Shown here in pieces: positions 1-12,201 of a stretch of DNA of 64,000 nucleotides. The DNA is taken from NCBI GenBank assembly GCA_907163375.1, contig CAJQUW010009261.1, positions 62,001 through 126,000 of the forward strand. Direction: 5' to 3'. This DNA is from Prostheceraeus crozeri. Taxonomy: Eukaryota > Platyhelminthes > Polycladida > Euryleptidae. The notes beneath the pieces were generated by a model. It was not told where the DNA came from. It ran no database searches and worked only from the letters and a program-made list of their open reading frames with translations. The translations under genes and the position numbers were made by a program. The first letter of the stretch is position 1; each line of letters begins with the position of its first letter.

Positions 1-107
1 ATGGAAAGACCCAAGAGGACAACGAAAGGTTGAGTTCATAGGTGAGAAAATTTGAGAGTATGTCAGCGTTTTCTTTCAGGAGTTTTGCATGGAGAGGATC
101 GGAGAAA
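1..107 (-). CDS. BRIP1: Probable FANCJ exon, runs off the window edge
   Basis: This is an open segment of 35 codons that continues past position 1. It begins after an AG acceptor (CAATCACAG) and starts with one base that completes the codon split from the exon at 159-339. The translation contains KLLKENADILSNF. It may match the region after the DYESACKIWSGNEML stretch of human FANCJ, between the DEAH box and the second helicase half, a part of the family that varies a lot. The intron before it would be only 51 bp, similar to the firm 56-bp intron elsewhere in this gene. Support comes from the phase match and the open frame, not from strong similarity, so the call is tentative. Confidence 0.4.
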
Positions 108-158
108 CTGTGATTGTTATGGAGCTGGCATAACTACTCCATAACTGTAGTGTTTTAC

Positions 159-339
159 AGGGCTTCGAAGTCATGCAAACTGCAATCCGCAGGTGAGGTT
201 CGGCGCAGAAGATCCAGAAAGTAAAGGGCTGTAACGAACGAGGACAGTGATGCGAACCTGTAGTTATATTTACCCAAATCCAAAGCGTCTTTTTTCTTTT
301 TCGCGTCAGCGGTCTGAGAGAACTCCAGGACAATTTTCT
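159..339 (-). CDS. BRIP1: Probable FANCJ exon downstream of the DEAH exon
   Basis: An open segment of 59 codons with split codons at both ends. The donor is CT|GTAAAAC. The acceptor lies in a TAGAGAG cluster, and the AG giving an end at 339 fits the one-base overhang left by the DEAH-box exon. The translation has a lysine-rich stretch (TADAKKKKDALDL) and then a hydrophobic helix-like run containing FVTALYFLDLLRR and HDFEAL. It plausibly aligns with human FANCJ around LRAVCCSLINWLEANAEYL and RDYESACKIW. An additional exon between this one and 14708 cannot be excluded. Using the first AG of the cluster would need a different phase, so the exact start is unsure. Confidence 0.45.
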
Positions 340-2118
340 CTCTACATGAAACAGCCTCGTAAATATATTTTATTATTTTATCTGACTTTCAGTTCTTCTG
401 TCATAGTGTAATGGGACACGTACCTAAATTTGCTGGAGGCAATTGAGGATGTCCCGACAGAATGAATCACTTATTAGTCGTCCGTGATCATCGGCTGTCG
501 GCTGTCTGACAGAATATGAATATAAGAGCTAGATGGTAAGTGTCTGAAGGTGAAGATGGAAAAAAAAGTGTGGAAGCTCTCAAAGGAAGTTGTCATTTGA
601 ACAATACCAGGGAAAAAACTGTTTGTGGAATATCTTGTAGGGAATAATACAACGGAAGAAAAAAAAAGACGATTGAAAAAAGACGAAAGCTCGTCCACCA
701 AACATTCACATTCATCTCCATCACATCAGAGATTGTGCGAAAAACAGTTTTAATTAGAGGTTTTCATTTCAGAAAAAGTTCAAGAAACAGAAAATCGTAG
801 GATCCAGTGCTTGCTTGCTGCTCCAACATCGAAGTGGCACATCGATTCACAATAATTGATTCTTACGCGATGGAGTGAAGCAAGGAAGGATCGAATCAAG
901 ATGTCATACGGTAAGTATAGAAGTAGTCATAACAAGTTTACATCTAAACATTTATTTTATTATTTCTTATTATTTCCATATATTTAATTGTTTTAACTTT
1001 TATTCGGTTTGGTTAACCTTGACATAATTGTTACCGTAGTAGAGGGACCGTCGTTGAGCAAGTTTTTATACGCCCAAAGTTGTTATACGCTCCCAAATTT
1101 ATCTCGCTCCAAAACACTCCCACGAGTCTCTGCTTATCGGATTCTTTCCTGCATACACAATTCACCTTCATGTACACTTGCTGCCATGCCATGCTAACTT
1201 GTGTCGGTACATGTTGTAGTCCTAGTGTACATGGGCTCGTAAGTTTTATTACAGTATAGAGGAGAAGAGAGATGAGAAAAAGAGGTCAAACAGAGTATAC
1301 TCATAGGAGACAGAAGGTTTTTAAGTACCTTGCGACACGTGTTTTATCGTTGCATGTCAGTTTTAAGGAACAAATGTCTGACACTTTTTTATCAAACGAT
1401 GCGTGAAGATCATCAGCACTGAACAGAGCGGTGACCGGCGGGCGACCTCTAGCCATCGTGACATCTATTGAGTCAGAGGTAAGAACGGTTGTGCGACTCT
1501 GAATAAATCTTGTGACACCAGAAAGATGTCCGCTTCTGTCTGAGAAGCTGGCGATAGGAACTGCACTGTCTTTGCCAAGTAGCTGTGATGCCGCCCGTAG
1601 GACTATAAAAGGCTCGGACTGTTAAGAGTTCGAAGGTTGTCGGTTCACTATAAACAGTCAGTTTAACAATACGTGTAACGAGGATGGAAGCAACAGCAAC
1701 ACCACCATGATTAGTGGGCATGGTGTGGGGTCGCACTCGTGGACGAGGGCGATCAACTACATGGAAGCCATCAGAGCTAGAACGTCAATGCCAAGGTCGC
1801 TTCGAAGATCTAAGAGAGTGTCCACTTTGTTGACCAGTTGCCAGTTTCTCGAACACTACTTTTGCATGTTGTAAACTTTTGTAACAGTTTATTTGCTCAC
1901 CTTGGGGGCCCCGCTGGCCTTTCAAGAAATGCAAGTCTTCATGGTAATGCGTTGCCCCGCGCTGATTGGCTGCTCGTATAATACATGATCAGCTTAGGCA
2001 GCGTCAGCGGGGTCGCCAAGCTCGGAGCGGTTGTACTGTTTGTTTCACAAATAAAGAGAAAAAATATGTATTCATCCAGTACAAAAATGCATGCTATGAA
2101 AATACAGTTTCGCCTGGT

Positions 2119-2342
2119 CTACGTATCTTCCTCTTCTTCGAACTCTCCTTCCTCTTCTGCCGTTGCATCTTGGCATTGTTGGTGTTGAGGCACCAGGTCG
2201 CACCAAGTCGTTCACTTGATTCAGCTGCGGTAAATTTCATTTCATCCATACCTTCGCCGGTGTACCAATGCAAGAAAGCCTTCCGACGAAGCATGGCAGT
2301 GAACTGCTCACTTACACGTTTCAACAACTCTTGAATAGCGCA
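2119..2342 (-). pseudogene. Beta-tubulin 3' end remnant
   Basis: The minus strand reads [16 protein letters not shown], then [17 protein letters not shown], the near-invariant C-terminal end of beta-tubulin. In another frame it ends with [16 protein letters not shown] and a stop at 2119-2121, which is the acidic beta-tubulin tail. Between these parts the expected NDLVSEYQQYQ segment is scrambled and the frame changes, so this is not a working exon. Homology begins abruptly at the codon before AIQEL, so only about the last 75 codons remain. Whether it came from a processed transcript or a segmental copy is unclear because no poly(A) tract was recognised at the 3' side. It lies in the same orientation as the host gene. 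Confidence 0.85.
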
Positions 2343-4072
2343 TAACTCGAGGAGATTAATAATAGTTCGAAAAGGCACGGGTGGAAGATTTATAATATGG
2401 AATAGCTCAATTTGAGACAATAAATAATAGAAAATCTACTTGTATTATTGATATTATTGTTTAGATATGTTGTGGTCCTCTTAAAACTAAGCCTTCCGAC
2501 CTATGCTTTCGTGAATTTTAGCGTCTGCTCAAACTTTTATAAAGGAACGTTGGATTTGGCCCTATAAAAGAATCAAATCTATGACCAATTTTGAAAAGCA
2601 TTTTTCGGAATGTTTAATTTTGGCCACTTTTTGCGAAGTATTTTGTGTGATAAAAATATCGAAAACCTGTCAACTATCTGTAGAACTCCGACATCTCGCT
2701 TTGTGTAAGTTAGTGAGACTAGAATGGACAGCAGCTGTTTGCTGATGGTAATTTCAGCCGCTCGTCTATGCACCGATTTCTAGATCTTTAGAAGTAAAAA
2801 AAGTACTAAAACGTGCAATAATGAAAGATACTTGCCGCAAGGCGATTTATTCAAAATCAATTTATCAAATGCTTTAAAGAGAAATGATGGAAATCGTGAA
2901 TATTAACAAAGTGCACTGATAAGCTGCTGGCAGCTTCCTATAATCAATTACTGGAAGTCACCATCGTTTAGGTGCCGTTGTCATTAAAATACATGTCACA
3001 ATGCTCTATTGTTTTCAATGTCCACAGCCCATCTAGTACTTCATTATTATCGAGTTTAGGATTTCTATGCTGTCAATACTCGTGACTTTTAAATTTTGAA
3101 CTGCGATTTGTTGTACGAAGACGAGCGAATTAGTGCAGATGAATGCCACTACATGCGCCATGTTGTGCCATGAATTTCTTGTGATGCGGAGCAATACTTT
3201 GCAAGTTCAGAAAGGGGGCCGATCCGGTCCCCGGGTTATCGATGAGGCCGAGATGGATGGGGTTAAGTAGGGCTGTCCATCTACGGTTTTTTTTAGAGTC
3301 GACTAATCGCGTAAAAGGTAGTCGACTAGTCGTATTTCTACACTGAAGTATTTGACTGGGCCTATTTACTGTAATTCTGCAGATAGGGGCCTAATTCTTC
3401 ACTTTCTAGTCGTTTGCAATTGTTTTACTTTACCTGATGTTATTCTATATTAACAACCATATTAGCTGTGCTTACTAATAATCTGTTTAAATGATAAATT
3501 CTATAAAGTAAATTAAAGTATAAAAATTATAGTATAATATAGGCGAAAGATCTCGCGCTTGAAAACAAGTCTTCTATCTCAGTAAAAGTTGGGGAAGCTT
3601 TTACTCGACATATCATACAAATGTGTTTAATTGACGATCATATCGTCGATGAAATCATAAATGCACCACTGTGATATGTTAATGTCTACTCTGCTCTGTG
3701 CTAATTTCATCTGTTTTCATTTGCTACAATTAAATCTTTCATCAAGTAATCTATGGTCAGAGATTAGTTCATTTCATGAATTATAACAAATTGGTAGAAA
3801 AGTAAATTTCTATTCAAAAATATGATAAAAATGTTACATCAACATAATCGAGAAGGCCTATATATTTTGAGGTTTTGAGTTAATTGACTTCAGTTCTTTC
3901 ATGAAGATTGTAGAAATATTACAAACTTCTCAAATCTTAAAAGAAATCTATAATATCGATATAGGTAAACTAATTGTTGAGCAAATAGTGGGAACAAACT
4001 TTTAAATAACAAATTGTAGGATGCAAAATCAAACTCAGCAATATCGATGCAGAAAATGTTCATGAAAGAATT

Positions 4073-5932
4073 TTAAAACTGTGGCATTGTTTTTACAATA
4101 CTTATTACTATTCTCTTGTTTAAGAATATGAGAACATTTACATTCTCAGGCAACAAGCAATTTCCTAATTTTGTCACAATATTTCCACCGGTTGAAAATA
4201 CTCTCTCAGACGGAACAGAAGTACCGGGAATACTCAGATATTTTCTGGCAATCTTCGCGACTTTGGGAAATTGGGTGGCATTGGATTTCCACCAGACAAG
4301 AGGATCGTCAGCTGGTGAGATCGTTCGAGACATAAAATATTGTTCGAACTCATCCGTCTGATTAAAATCGTCATAATAATCATCACCGAGTAAGAAAGAA
4401 AAAACCGATGACTTTTGGGGTTTATTCGATGGATCAGGCATTTCCACTCTGCTCGATGAATTTTCACAAGTTTTAAAAACACTGAGCTGCGTCTTGTTCA
4501 CTTTGAGAACTCAAGAAATTCAAATTCTTGTGACGTGGATCAGCGGTTGCAGACATCAAATGAATATTGTTTTTCTCAACACTCAGACTGAACCGACGGC
4601 TATGGTCCTGAGAAACTTGCGATTTGAAATCTTTGATAACAGCATTGTCATCATCATGAATTTTCAAATGAGACCTTTGAAGACCACTTATAATAGGTAA
4701 AACCAGAGATATAGAAACACGCGATTCAGAAGACAAAACAGTTGTTGCCATCTTCAGTGGTTGCAGCAAATTAACAAACGATGAAATGAAGTTCCACTGT
4801 TGTGAAGAAAGTGACAAATTCTCTTCTGTTCCGGGTTTTGTAATCTTTCGGTCAGACAATACACAGAAGAAATGGCTTGCCGTTGCTCTTCAACTCGAGA
4901 CAACATTTCACAAGCACTATTCCAACGGGTGACAACACTTTGTATCAATCGATGTTTCGGCAGTTTTAAATCTTCTTGAGCTTTCTCTAATGCTTCAGTT
5001 GCTAATGTTGATCGTCGAAAATGTGCAACTAACCGATTCACAAGCTTCAAAAGCTCTTCGATGTATTCGATCTGGAAACCCAATTGAATTGAGAGTTGCA
5101 ATGTATGGGCACTGCAAGTGATGTATGGCCATTGAAGAATCTTGCTAGCTGCAACTTGATTACTTGCGTTATCGTGGACACAAGCAATGATACGCTGCTT
5201 CAAATCCCAGTCGTCAAGAATGTTGTTGAGATGCCCCGCAAGGTTTGCCGCAGTATGTCTATCGTCAAACTCACTTGTATCTAACACAGACGAATGCGAG
5301 TTCCATTCATCGTCGATCCAATGAGCAGTTACACTGACATACGAATTTGTAGATAGTGAGGTCCAAGCGTCAGTGGTTAAAGATATATGATTCACCAAAC
5401 TTAAATGTTTCATCAAAGTGGACTTCAAATCATTGTCGAGGTTTACAGCCCGACGCATGATTGTTTAGTGTGAAGGTACCGAATAGTCAGGCTCTAAAAA
5501 CTTCATAATTTCCCTAAAACCTGCTCCCTCCACAAAAGAAACAGGCAGCAAATCTTTTGCAACCATTTTAGTCAACAAGTGCGATAGCATTTCCGATCGC
5601 TTCAGGTTACATTTTCTGTTCGAGTGTAAAAAGGAAGTCATAACAAACTGACTGTTTGAAGCACTCGATGTTGAAGAGCACGCTGAGGACGATGACGTTT
5701 CACCAGCATGACTTAGACCAGAAGTCGAGCCAAGACGAATAGTCGGATGCTTGTTTTTAAGATGATTCAGCATCGCAGATGTGCTGCCATTGAATAATAG
5801 AACACTGTTGCACAGAGTGCATTCCACTTTCTTAACTTCAACTCGTTCGAAGTACGACCAAGCTGCACTGGTACCCTTTTTGTTTGATGGCACTTTGGGC
5901 TGTTCACAATTTTCGCCTAGTTGGCGCTTCAT
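4073..5932 (-). pseudogene. hAT transposase with BED zinc finger, broken
   Basis: The reading starts at 5932. An N-terminal BED-type finger shows CTLC, then HLKNKH, in the first 155 codons. The catalytic core follows from about 5458 with TTDAWTS (first Asp), ACVHDNASN (second Asp) and CSAHTLQLSIQ. The C-terminal hAT dimerisation block has DPLVWWKSN, PGTSVPSERVFSTGG (catalytic Glu) and NVLIFLNKR. It has one in-frame stop (about 5462-5464, between the finger and the core) and two frame changes, near 4855 and near 4500. All the key residues remain, so decay looks moderate. A complete protein would be about 600 residues, ordinary for Ac/ZBED-like transposases. The element is probably immobile unless supplied in trans. 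Confidence 0.92.
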
Positions 5933-6226
5933 CTTGCCAATCTATGATTGCCTGTTCAACTAAAAACCGATAATATGTTTCGGTTTCTGCCGATTACACA
6001 CTCACGAAATCTTTGTCAGTTCATGAATGAGGTGCATTGTTCGATTCAACCAATTACAGCGAACCCGGAGATTGATTGAGAGCAAAGGATCGGCAGCGTG
6101 CGCCTGCAGGAGCTGACAATCTACGGCTGTCGACTAATCACTGTAGTGATTGGAATTATGACGCTATCTGATGATCCCAAAATAGAATGACTGAGCAAGA
6201 AATCGGTTTGTGTCATGAAATGTGAC

Positions 6227-7583
6227 TAGGGTTTACAATCCCGGGATCTCGGATCCCGGGATCTCGACCCTACTTCCGAGATTAAAAATCCCGGGATTAC
6301 GTCTTCGAGATCTCGAGGTATTTCGAGATATTTGAAAGATTGGCCCTGAGTTCCTTCTAAGTGACATAATTAAGAGAGTCAATGGCTTTTTTGAAAATGC
6401 ATCTAAATTTTTTATGTTCCAAGTTGGATAAATTGCCAATGTGCTGTATTTGCCGAGCTAGCTGGTTAAGCCTCGTTCACACGATGACACTAGTGTCGTG
6501 ACATTAGTGCCGAGGAGCAGCGCGAAATCTGGGCTAAATCAATGCCGTGACACAAACCGTTTAGACGCTTAATAAACAGTGTTGTGACACTGCTACTAGC
6601 ATTGCTTCTGTAAACTGAAAATACTTCGTAAATTGATAGCTGAAAGACAAATCACAACGATTTAAAATAACTACTAAAGGCCCGTTCAAGGCTCGTTCAG
6701 ACAACTAGGTTTGCGGTTTGCGGTCTTTGAGGGAAAAACCGTCGAAGAAACCGTCATTCAACCCAGTGAGTCTCCCGAATTCGCTCTATTGACAGGTCAC
6801 CGGACTGCTACTGCAGCTGCGCTGTGTTGGTTTTCACACATCGACAACGAATTGTGTCTCGGTGATTAATTGACGGTGAAGGACAATTTGAAAAAAATCA
6901 TCAGTTATCGACAAAATGATATTGCAGTTGTATTCATCTTGTTGTTGTGATGAAGACAACGTTTCGTTCATCAAAATCGACCCAGTGGTTCAGAAGTTAT
7001 GTCAAAAAATGCATTTGTTCTCTAAGTGAATGTATGCTCAACTGATAAGTGAGTACCGTTGACAAAAAGTCTTCGAAACACAAAATTGGCGATAGCTCAG
7101 CTAATATTACATCAAATTTAACAAAATCGACTTCATTTTATTTGTCATTTCATGATTGTGAAGATGGTGCAGACAGTTGCTTACACAGATATAGAAAATC
7201 TTTTGCCAATAGTCATTATCACATCATTTGATATTGCACTGATAGATTTTTCTCCAACATTCGGTAGAATCCGAAAGGGCATTCTTGGCGGCCGGTTTGT
7301 TCTTAACGAAATTACGGTCGAGAATGAGTGATAACACAATTCAGTGTCTTACCTTACTTCGCCAATATTTTTTACCAGTTGACTAGTTTTACCTACTGTA
7401 GATGTTTGTTTAGTTGAAAGATATACATTTTACAAGCACGTATCGTCTTTTGAAATATTTCTTGAAACTTAATGATTAAAAACATATACAGTATATATAA
7501 ATCTCGATCGAGATCCCGGGATTGCGATTAGCCAGTCTCGAAAATCCCGGGATTGAGAAAACGGCTCGAGATTGTAAACCCTA
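6227..7583. mobile_element. Non-autonomous hAT-type element nested in the hAT transposon
   Basis: Both ends read TAGGGTTTACAATC inward (6227 and complement of 7583), and the insert is flanked by an exact 8-bp duplication AATGTGAC at 6219-6226 and 7584-7591, diagnostic of hAT insertion. The terminal 80-100 bp on each side are made of repeated ATCCCGGGAT and TCTCGAG palindromic words. The interior shows no transposase; the 60-codon reading at 7049-7231 has no recognisable content. It sits downstream of the host element's transposase start, in its 5' leader, so it postdates that element. Confidence 0.9.
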
Positions 7584-7988
7584 AATGTGACTAGTCGATA
7601 GTCGTTGGACAGCCCTAGTTAAGACACGATATTCATCGCATTCGTGGTGCCATCGTTAATGATTAACGGTAATTTTGGTCTGACGTTCTCAATGCGCAGA
7701 TTTTGTGAAAATATTCTCTAAAAAAACACATCATTGAGCTCTTTTCACGGTTTGCTACCTGCTACCATAGGAGTACAGTAGTTAAATTTACTCCCATGCA
7801 TGTCTATGAAAGATATCTTCTGCCTGAAAAAGACTGGTACAACGATCCTTGAATTGATATTATTATACAATTAACTCTCATCGAATCGCATAAAAACGAT
7901 AAATGACTAATATTACTCTGATTACTGAGATAAAAAGATTAGACAATTGAAATAATATATGGTGTTAGTTGACAGGCGTTCGACTCAT

Positions 7989-8009
7989 GAGAGAGAGAGA
8001 GAGAGAGAG
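7989..8009. repeat. (GA)n microsatellite
   Basis: About ten uninterrupted GA units lie inside the intron. No function is inferred. Confidence 0.9.
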
Positions 8010-9661
8010 CACAGCAATCTTTTATGAAAAATGAGCTATACGTGTATGGGATCATTGTCCGTTTTCAACATGAATTAGGTGTTCATTTGTATGCATGAAA
8101 ATGACCCAGTCTGACGAAAAATATGATTTCATGCTACCTGCCGAGTTTCTGTTTCGTCAGGCGATAATGCTGTTGTTTACAATGCAGTGATCTTTCTGCT
8201 CTCTCGAATATAGTCTACGGATTATAAAATGTAAATGAACAGTGCACTTAACATTCATCTTACAGTACCTCTCAAAAATGATCGTCACCGATAAATCATC
8301 TTAGAAATCAGCTTTCATATTACAGTTGACGCCAAACCAAGCGCTTAGGCTTGTGAATAGTGTTCGGCTCCGATATCTCGATGAAATTAGAATTCTTTAT
8401 TATTTTGAAAAATTAAAAAATCAATGTAAAATATATGGCCTCGCCTACTGTGCATGCACATCGCTCAGGGTTCTCGTATGTAGTTTGCGATTGACAGAGA
8501 CTGCTACTCTTGACAGGCATCGTGCTTGTCAAATTTAAAATCAGCTAAATACAATTCCATTGTTGGGGTGTTTTGGTGTAACGGATGTGCATTGAAGGAT
8601 CCCCAGATTTTCATCAAAGTTAGGTTGAGGATTTAAGTTCCATTCGATGCATTCACTCAAAGATACACGTTTTGACAATACTTTAACTCGATATGGATAG
8701 CTAATATAGACCGACTCATGTGACATAATCAGACATGATGAAAATATTTGATATTTGATTTATTACTTTGGTACCCAGTTTTCCCAAGATTCTGGTGGCA
8801 GTAGTTGCAATACTGTCAAATGAAATTTATATAGTCATTAATTTGTTCACTGCATTCTTTTTGATAGTTATTTAATGAGTACCCCTACCTTATAATCCAG
8901 TAAGCATGATGCGAATATTTCGGTGAGATGCAATCAAGATTTCGACACAACAGTTAACATTAGCAATAATAATGGAACACGTGTATCATTACCGCCGAGT
9001 TGCCATTCATCAATAAAAACATGTGCATATCATGAGCATATAGTGAAATAATGGGAGCGCAAATGATGAAAACAATCAACAGCAGTCAAAAAATTGCTCC
9101 TTAGATGATACCAAATAACCTTGAAACGAATGGCTTTCAGTTGTGTAATAATAATTGCGAGTACCTTGTTTACTCATGAGCACCTGGTCGATGGTCTTTA
9201 TTCCCAACAGTTTCAAAAAAGAGAAAATGTGATTTAGGCAATAGCCGTTTACACATGAATATCAGGAAATAATTAGCAATTAATTTCCAGTATCAATAAA
9301 AGTGTGGCAAGTGGCGAAGTTAATGGATTGCTTTTGACTGATGGTTTGATTAAAATGAATTTGTTCGTTTTGTATATGAGGAATGTCTAACATGCGCATC
9401 AATTTCAAGATGTCTGCACGAGCTTTGCATGTGTATTTGACCAAATAATAACGTGTTAACTAAAACAGGTTTTCTAGCCAACATCGCACGTGTAATTAAC
9501 CGTCACGAGTCCACTCCTTCTCAAGATTGCAACTACAAAGCAGAACATTAACTTTTCTCGAATATCGAAGATAAAGAGTCAAAAGATCGTCCATTGCACA
9601 TCGCACTTGAAAGTGGTTACAGCATCATCGAAACGGCGTAACTTTGATCTATTATCTTTAC

Positions 9662-10446
9662 AATGTACGAAAAAATAGGCTCATTTGTCACGAATTCTTT
9701 ATTCTCTTGGCCACGCTGCGTCTCATAGAGATTCTACTGCAGAACTGAATATAACAACGATGCATTGTCACTTAAGGTTAAACATTCATCAGCAAAATGT
9801 TAAAGAGCGACTTACTGACACTGATGACGTCACAATACCGTAGTTAGAAATGAAATGACAACGATATGACACTCGTGAAATTAAAGGATGACAAGCAAAG
9901 TTAAAGTAAAGATAAGTTAAAAACAAACTCTTTCTGTAAACAGAGCGTTGGACGGTAAAAGTGAATGGCAGTCGCCTCAGTAGTTGCAAGCTCAAGCTTG
10001 CCAGAGCATCGTCTTATGATAGAAAATCGATGATTATTCACATTACAATCAATGAGAATAATCAATGTGAATAATCATCGATTTTCTATCATAAGACGAT
10101 GCTCTGGCAAGCTTGAGCTTGCAACTACTGAGGCGACTGCCATTCACTTTTACCGTCCAACGCTCTGTTTACAGAAAGAGTTTGTTTTTAACTTATCTTT
10201 ACTTTAACTTTGCTTGTCATCCTTTAATTTCACGAGTGTCATATCGTTGTCATTTCATTTCTAACCACGGTATTGTGACGTCATCAGTGTCAGTAAGTCG
10301 CTCTTTAACATTTTGCTGATGAATGTTTAACCTTAAGTGACAATGCATCGTTGTTATATTCAGTTCTGCAGTAGAATCTCTATGAGACGCAGCGTGGCCA
10401 AGAGAATAAAGAATTCGTGACAAATGAGCCTATTTTTTCGTACATT
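9662..10446. repeat. Long palindrome with 383-bp arms
   Basis: The arms 9662-10044 and 10064-10446 are inverted copies separated by 19 bp. Reading them against each other I find one mismatch (TAGTTAG versus the complement of CTAACCACG). Both arms therefore carry the same 68-codon reading on opposite strands, which has no recognisable homology. The 12-bp word ATTATCTTTACA occurs at 9651-9662 and again at 10479-10490, possibly an insertion duplication that would put the right end at about 10478. It may be a young foldback element or a local inverted duplication. Transcribed within the intron, it would form a hairpin of nearly 400 bp. Confidence 0.93.
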
Positions 10447-10884
10447 ATATTAATTTGCGCATACGAAGAAGATATTATATTATCTTTACATTTTCAATAC
10501 ATGGCGTCTAACTCAGGTAAGTACTTTTATTTTTATTACAATTCGGAGTACACTTCTGAACGCATCCATCATCAATTTCGCAAAATTGCTGATACTGTTA
10601 TGAATGAAAGATCAAGCTTAGTTTGAAATTGGTGGACGATTTCGCCTGTTGAACGACCAAGTAACTCAACATTCCTAAGGTACATTCACACCGGACATGG
10701 AGAGGAATGGGGCGTCCGTGCATACCGAGGATTTTCGTTAGAACCACTATAATCCTAAGAAAATATTCACTCAGAGACGCGCGTCCAAGCACCTGAAATG
10801 ACACGCAACTGGTTGACGAGGAAATTCTGGTCATTGCGTGACATTTCCCTCTCCTGCTCTCAGGTTATACAAGCATCTTCATGA

Positions 10885-11440
10885 TATTGTGAATGGCTTC
10901 CGCATCTTATCTGCCCGGGTCGGGTCGGGTTCTAGCATATTCTGATCGAACTCAGGATGCCCCTTCTTACGTACTCTTACTCGTTCATTGTCGGTTAAGC
11001 CCCAGGTTTGAGGGTACGACATTTGGGTTACGTCGATTCTCATTCGCATGATGCGCTCCTCCACACCGCCCGGTCTTGCGAAAGTCCAGGTTGAGATGTA
11101 GGAGCTCCATATCCTCCTTCCTGACATTGTGCACCCACTTTTATTCATGACCGCCTTTGATGTTCGGACCCGGTATCTCGAGATCGACTACTCTCCTCGG
11201 CCAGCTGAAGTTGGACATTCTTTGTAGGTGACCGCACCACCTTAAGCGATTTTGTCGCAACAACGTTAAAAATTGGTAAGGCCAAGCATCCTCCGAAGGC
11301 CACACATCGAGCGTCGCTCATAAAGCTTGACCGCACACATACAATACATCGTATCATGGAGTTCTCGTTCTTGGTGAGGGGTGCGAGATCTTCTGCATTG
11401 ATGGGCCATGTCTCCGGCCATGTCAGAGAGAAATCCATTT
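10885..11440 (-). pseudogene. LINE fragment, C-terminal end of reverse-transcriptase ORF
   Basis: The minus strand reads ETWPINAEDLAPLTKNENSM followed by MIRCIVCV. This matches the post-RT segment of many RTE/L1-like LINEs (typically SETW...L..A..RMLRWM.GV). The region continues in shifted frames through the part where LINEs usually have LRWFGHV and GRPKK. The catalytic RT core is absent, consistent with 5' truncation on insertion. It is decayed by several frame changes. The exact edges are uncertain. Confidence 0.65.
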
Positions 11441-12201
11441 ATTCATTCCTTTCATTCAAATCGAGCTTCAAATTCATGAAACCCGACTCAACGATCATCT
11501 CTAACATGCATGTAGTCAGTTGTGACTTTATGTGAATTTCATTTTGTAACGATAGATTATCATTTCCATGAGAAGTGCACTACCCTACTACTACGTTACC
11601 GGGGAAAGCAAGAAGAAGTAAATGGTGTCAAGTCAAAATGGTATTCGCATAAATTGGTAGCCTACAAGAGTGGTCTTGACGGAATTTTTCCAAGGGAGAG
11701 CCTCTAAATAGAATTTATAAAATTGACTTCTCAGCAACATATAAAGAGCCTATGTTGCTGACAAAAGTTTGGACGGAAAATCGCTAGCCTCGAGCAATTT
11801 GAAAGAAGACTTCTTTCGACAGACCTCCGCGAATTGTTAGAGGCTATTGAGTCTATGGCAGAAAAATTGATAGAAATATAGACTTTGCATGCTGCTAAGA
11901 ACTTCATGTTATTTAAATTTTATCTCGATACTTTCCTAGCGACAGGTTCATAAAGAGAGCTTCAAAACCATTTTGACCAAGTGACTAGGAACGGTAAAGG
12001 AACGAAGTAAAATATTCGACAAAGCAGGAGCATTTAGTTTGATTATCAGTTCAAGTGAATGATAAAATGAGCAAATTTATTTATGTTCCATGTCTTCGTT
12101 TTACCGCTGTTACGGCATTCGGTTGGTTGAAACGTCCCACCCGAAATTCTCAATAATAGAATAGCCAATTGAACAGAAACCTAATTTTAGATTATTCGTT
12201 C

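Larger units (their letters stand above)
3268..7617 (-). mobile_element. hAT transposon (Ac-like), autonomous type but decayed
   Basis: The ends are inverted: TAGGGCTGTCC at 3268 and GGACAGCCCTA ending at 7617, followed inward by repeats of the GTCGACTA/TAGTCGA type. Flanks share GTTAAG (3262-3267 and 7618-7623), shorter than the 8-bp duplication usual for hAT. The minus strand between carries a BED-finger hAT transposase (4073-5932). A second element of 1357 bp is inserted near the high-coordinate end, so the original element was about 3 kb. Ends of the TAGGG-TG type are typical of Ac-like hAT transposons. Confidence 0.88.

Noticed and set aside
76-333. 85-codon reading in another minus-strand frame (MSWSSLRPLTRKRKK)
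   Set aside because: The alternative frame gives better splice junctions and a FANCJ-like pattern; this frame shows no similarity.
1867-2070. Possible promoter or terminal repeat: ATTGGCTG, TATAATAC, then AATAAAG on the plus strand
   Set aside because: Spacing is loosely promoter-like but no matching second copy, gene or family was found.
9789-10319. Two 68-codon readings with almost identical translations on opposite strands
   Set aside because: They are the two arms of the palindrome, with no codon or domain evidence for a gene.
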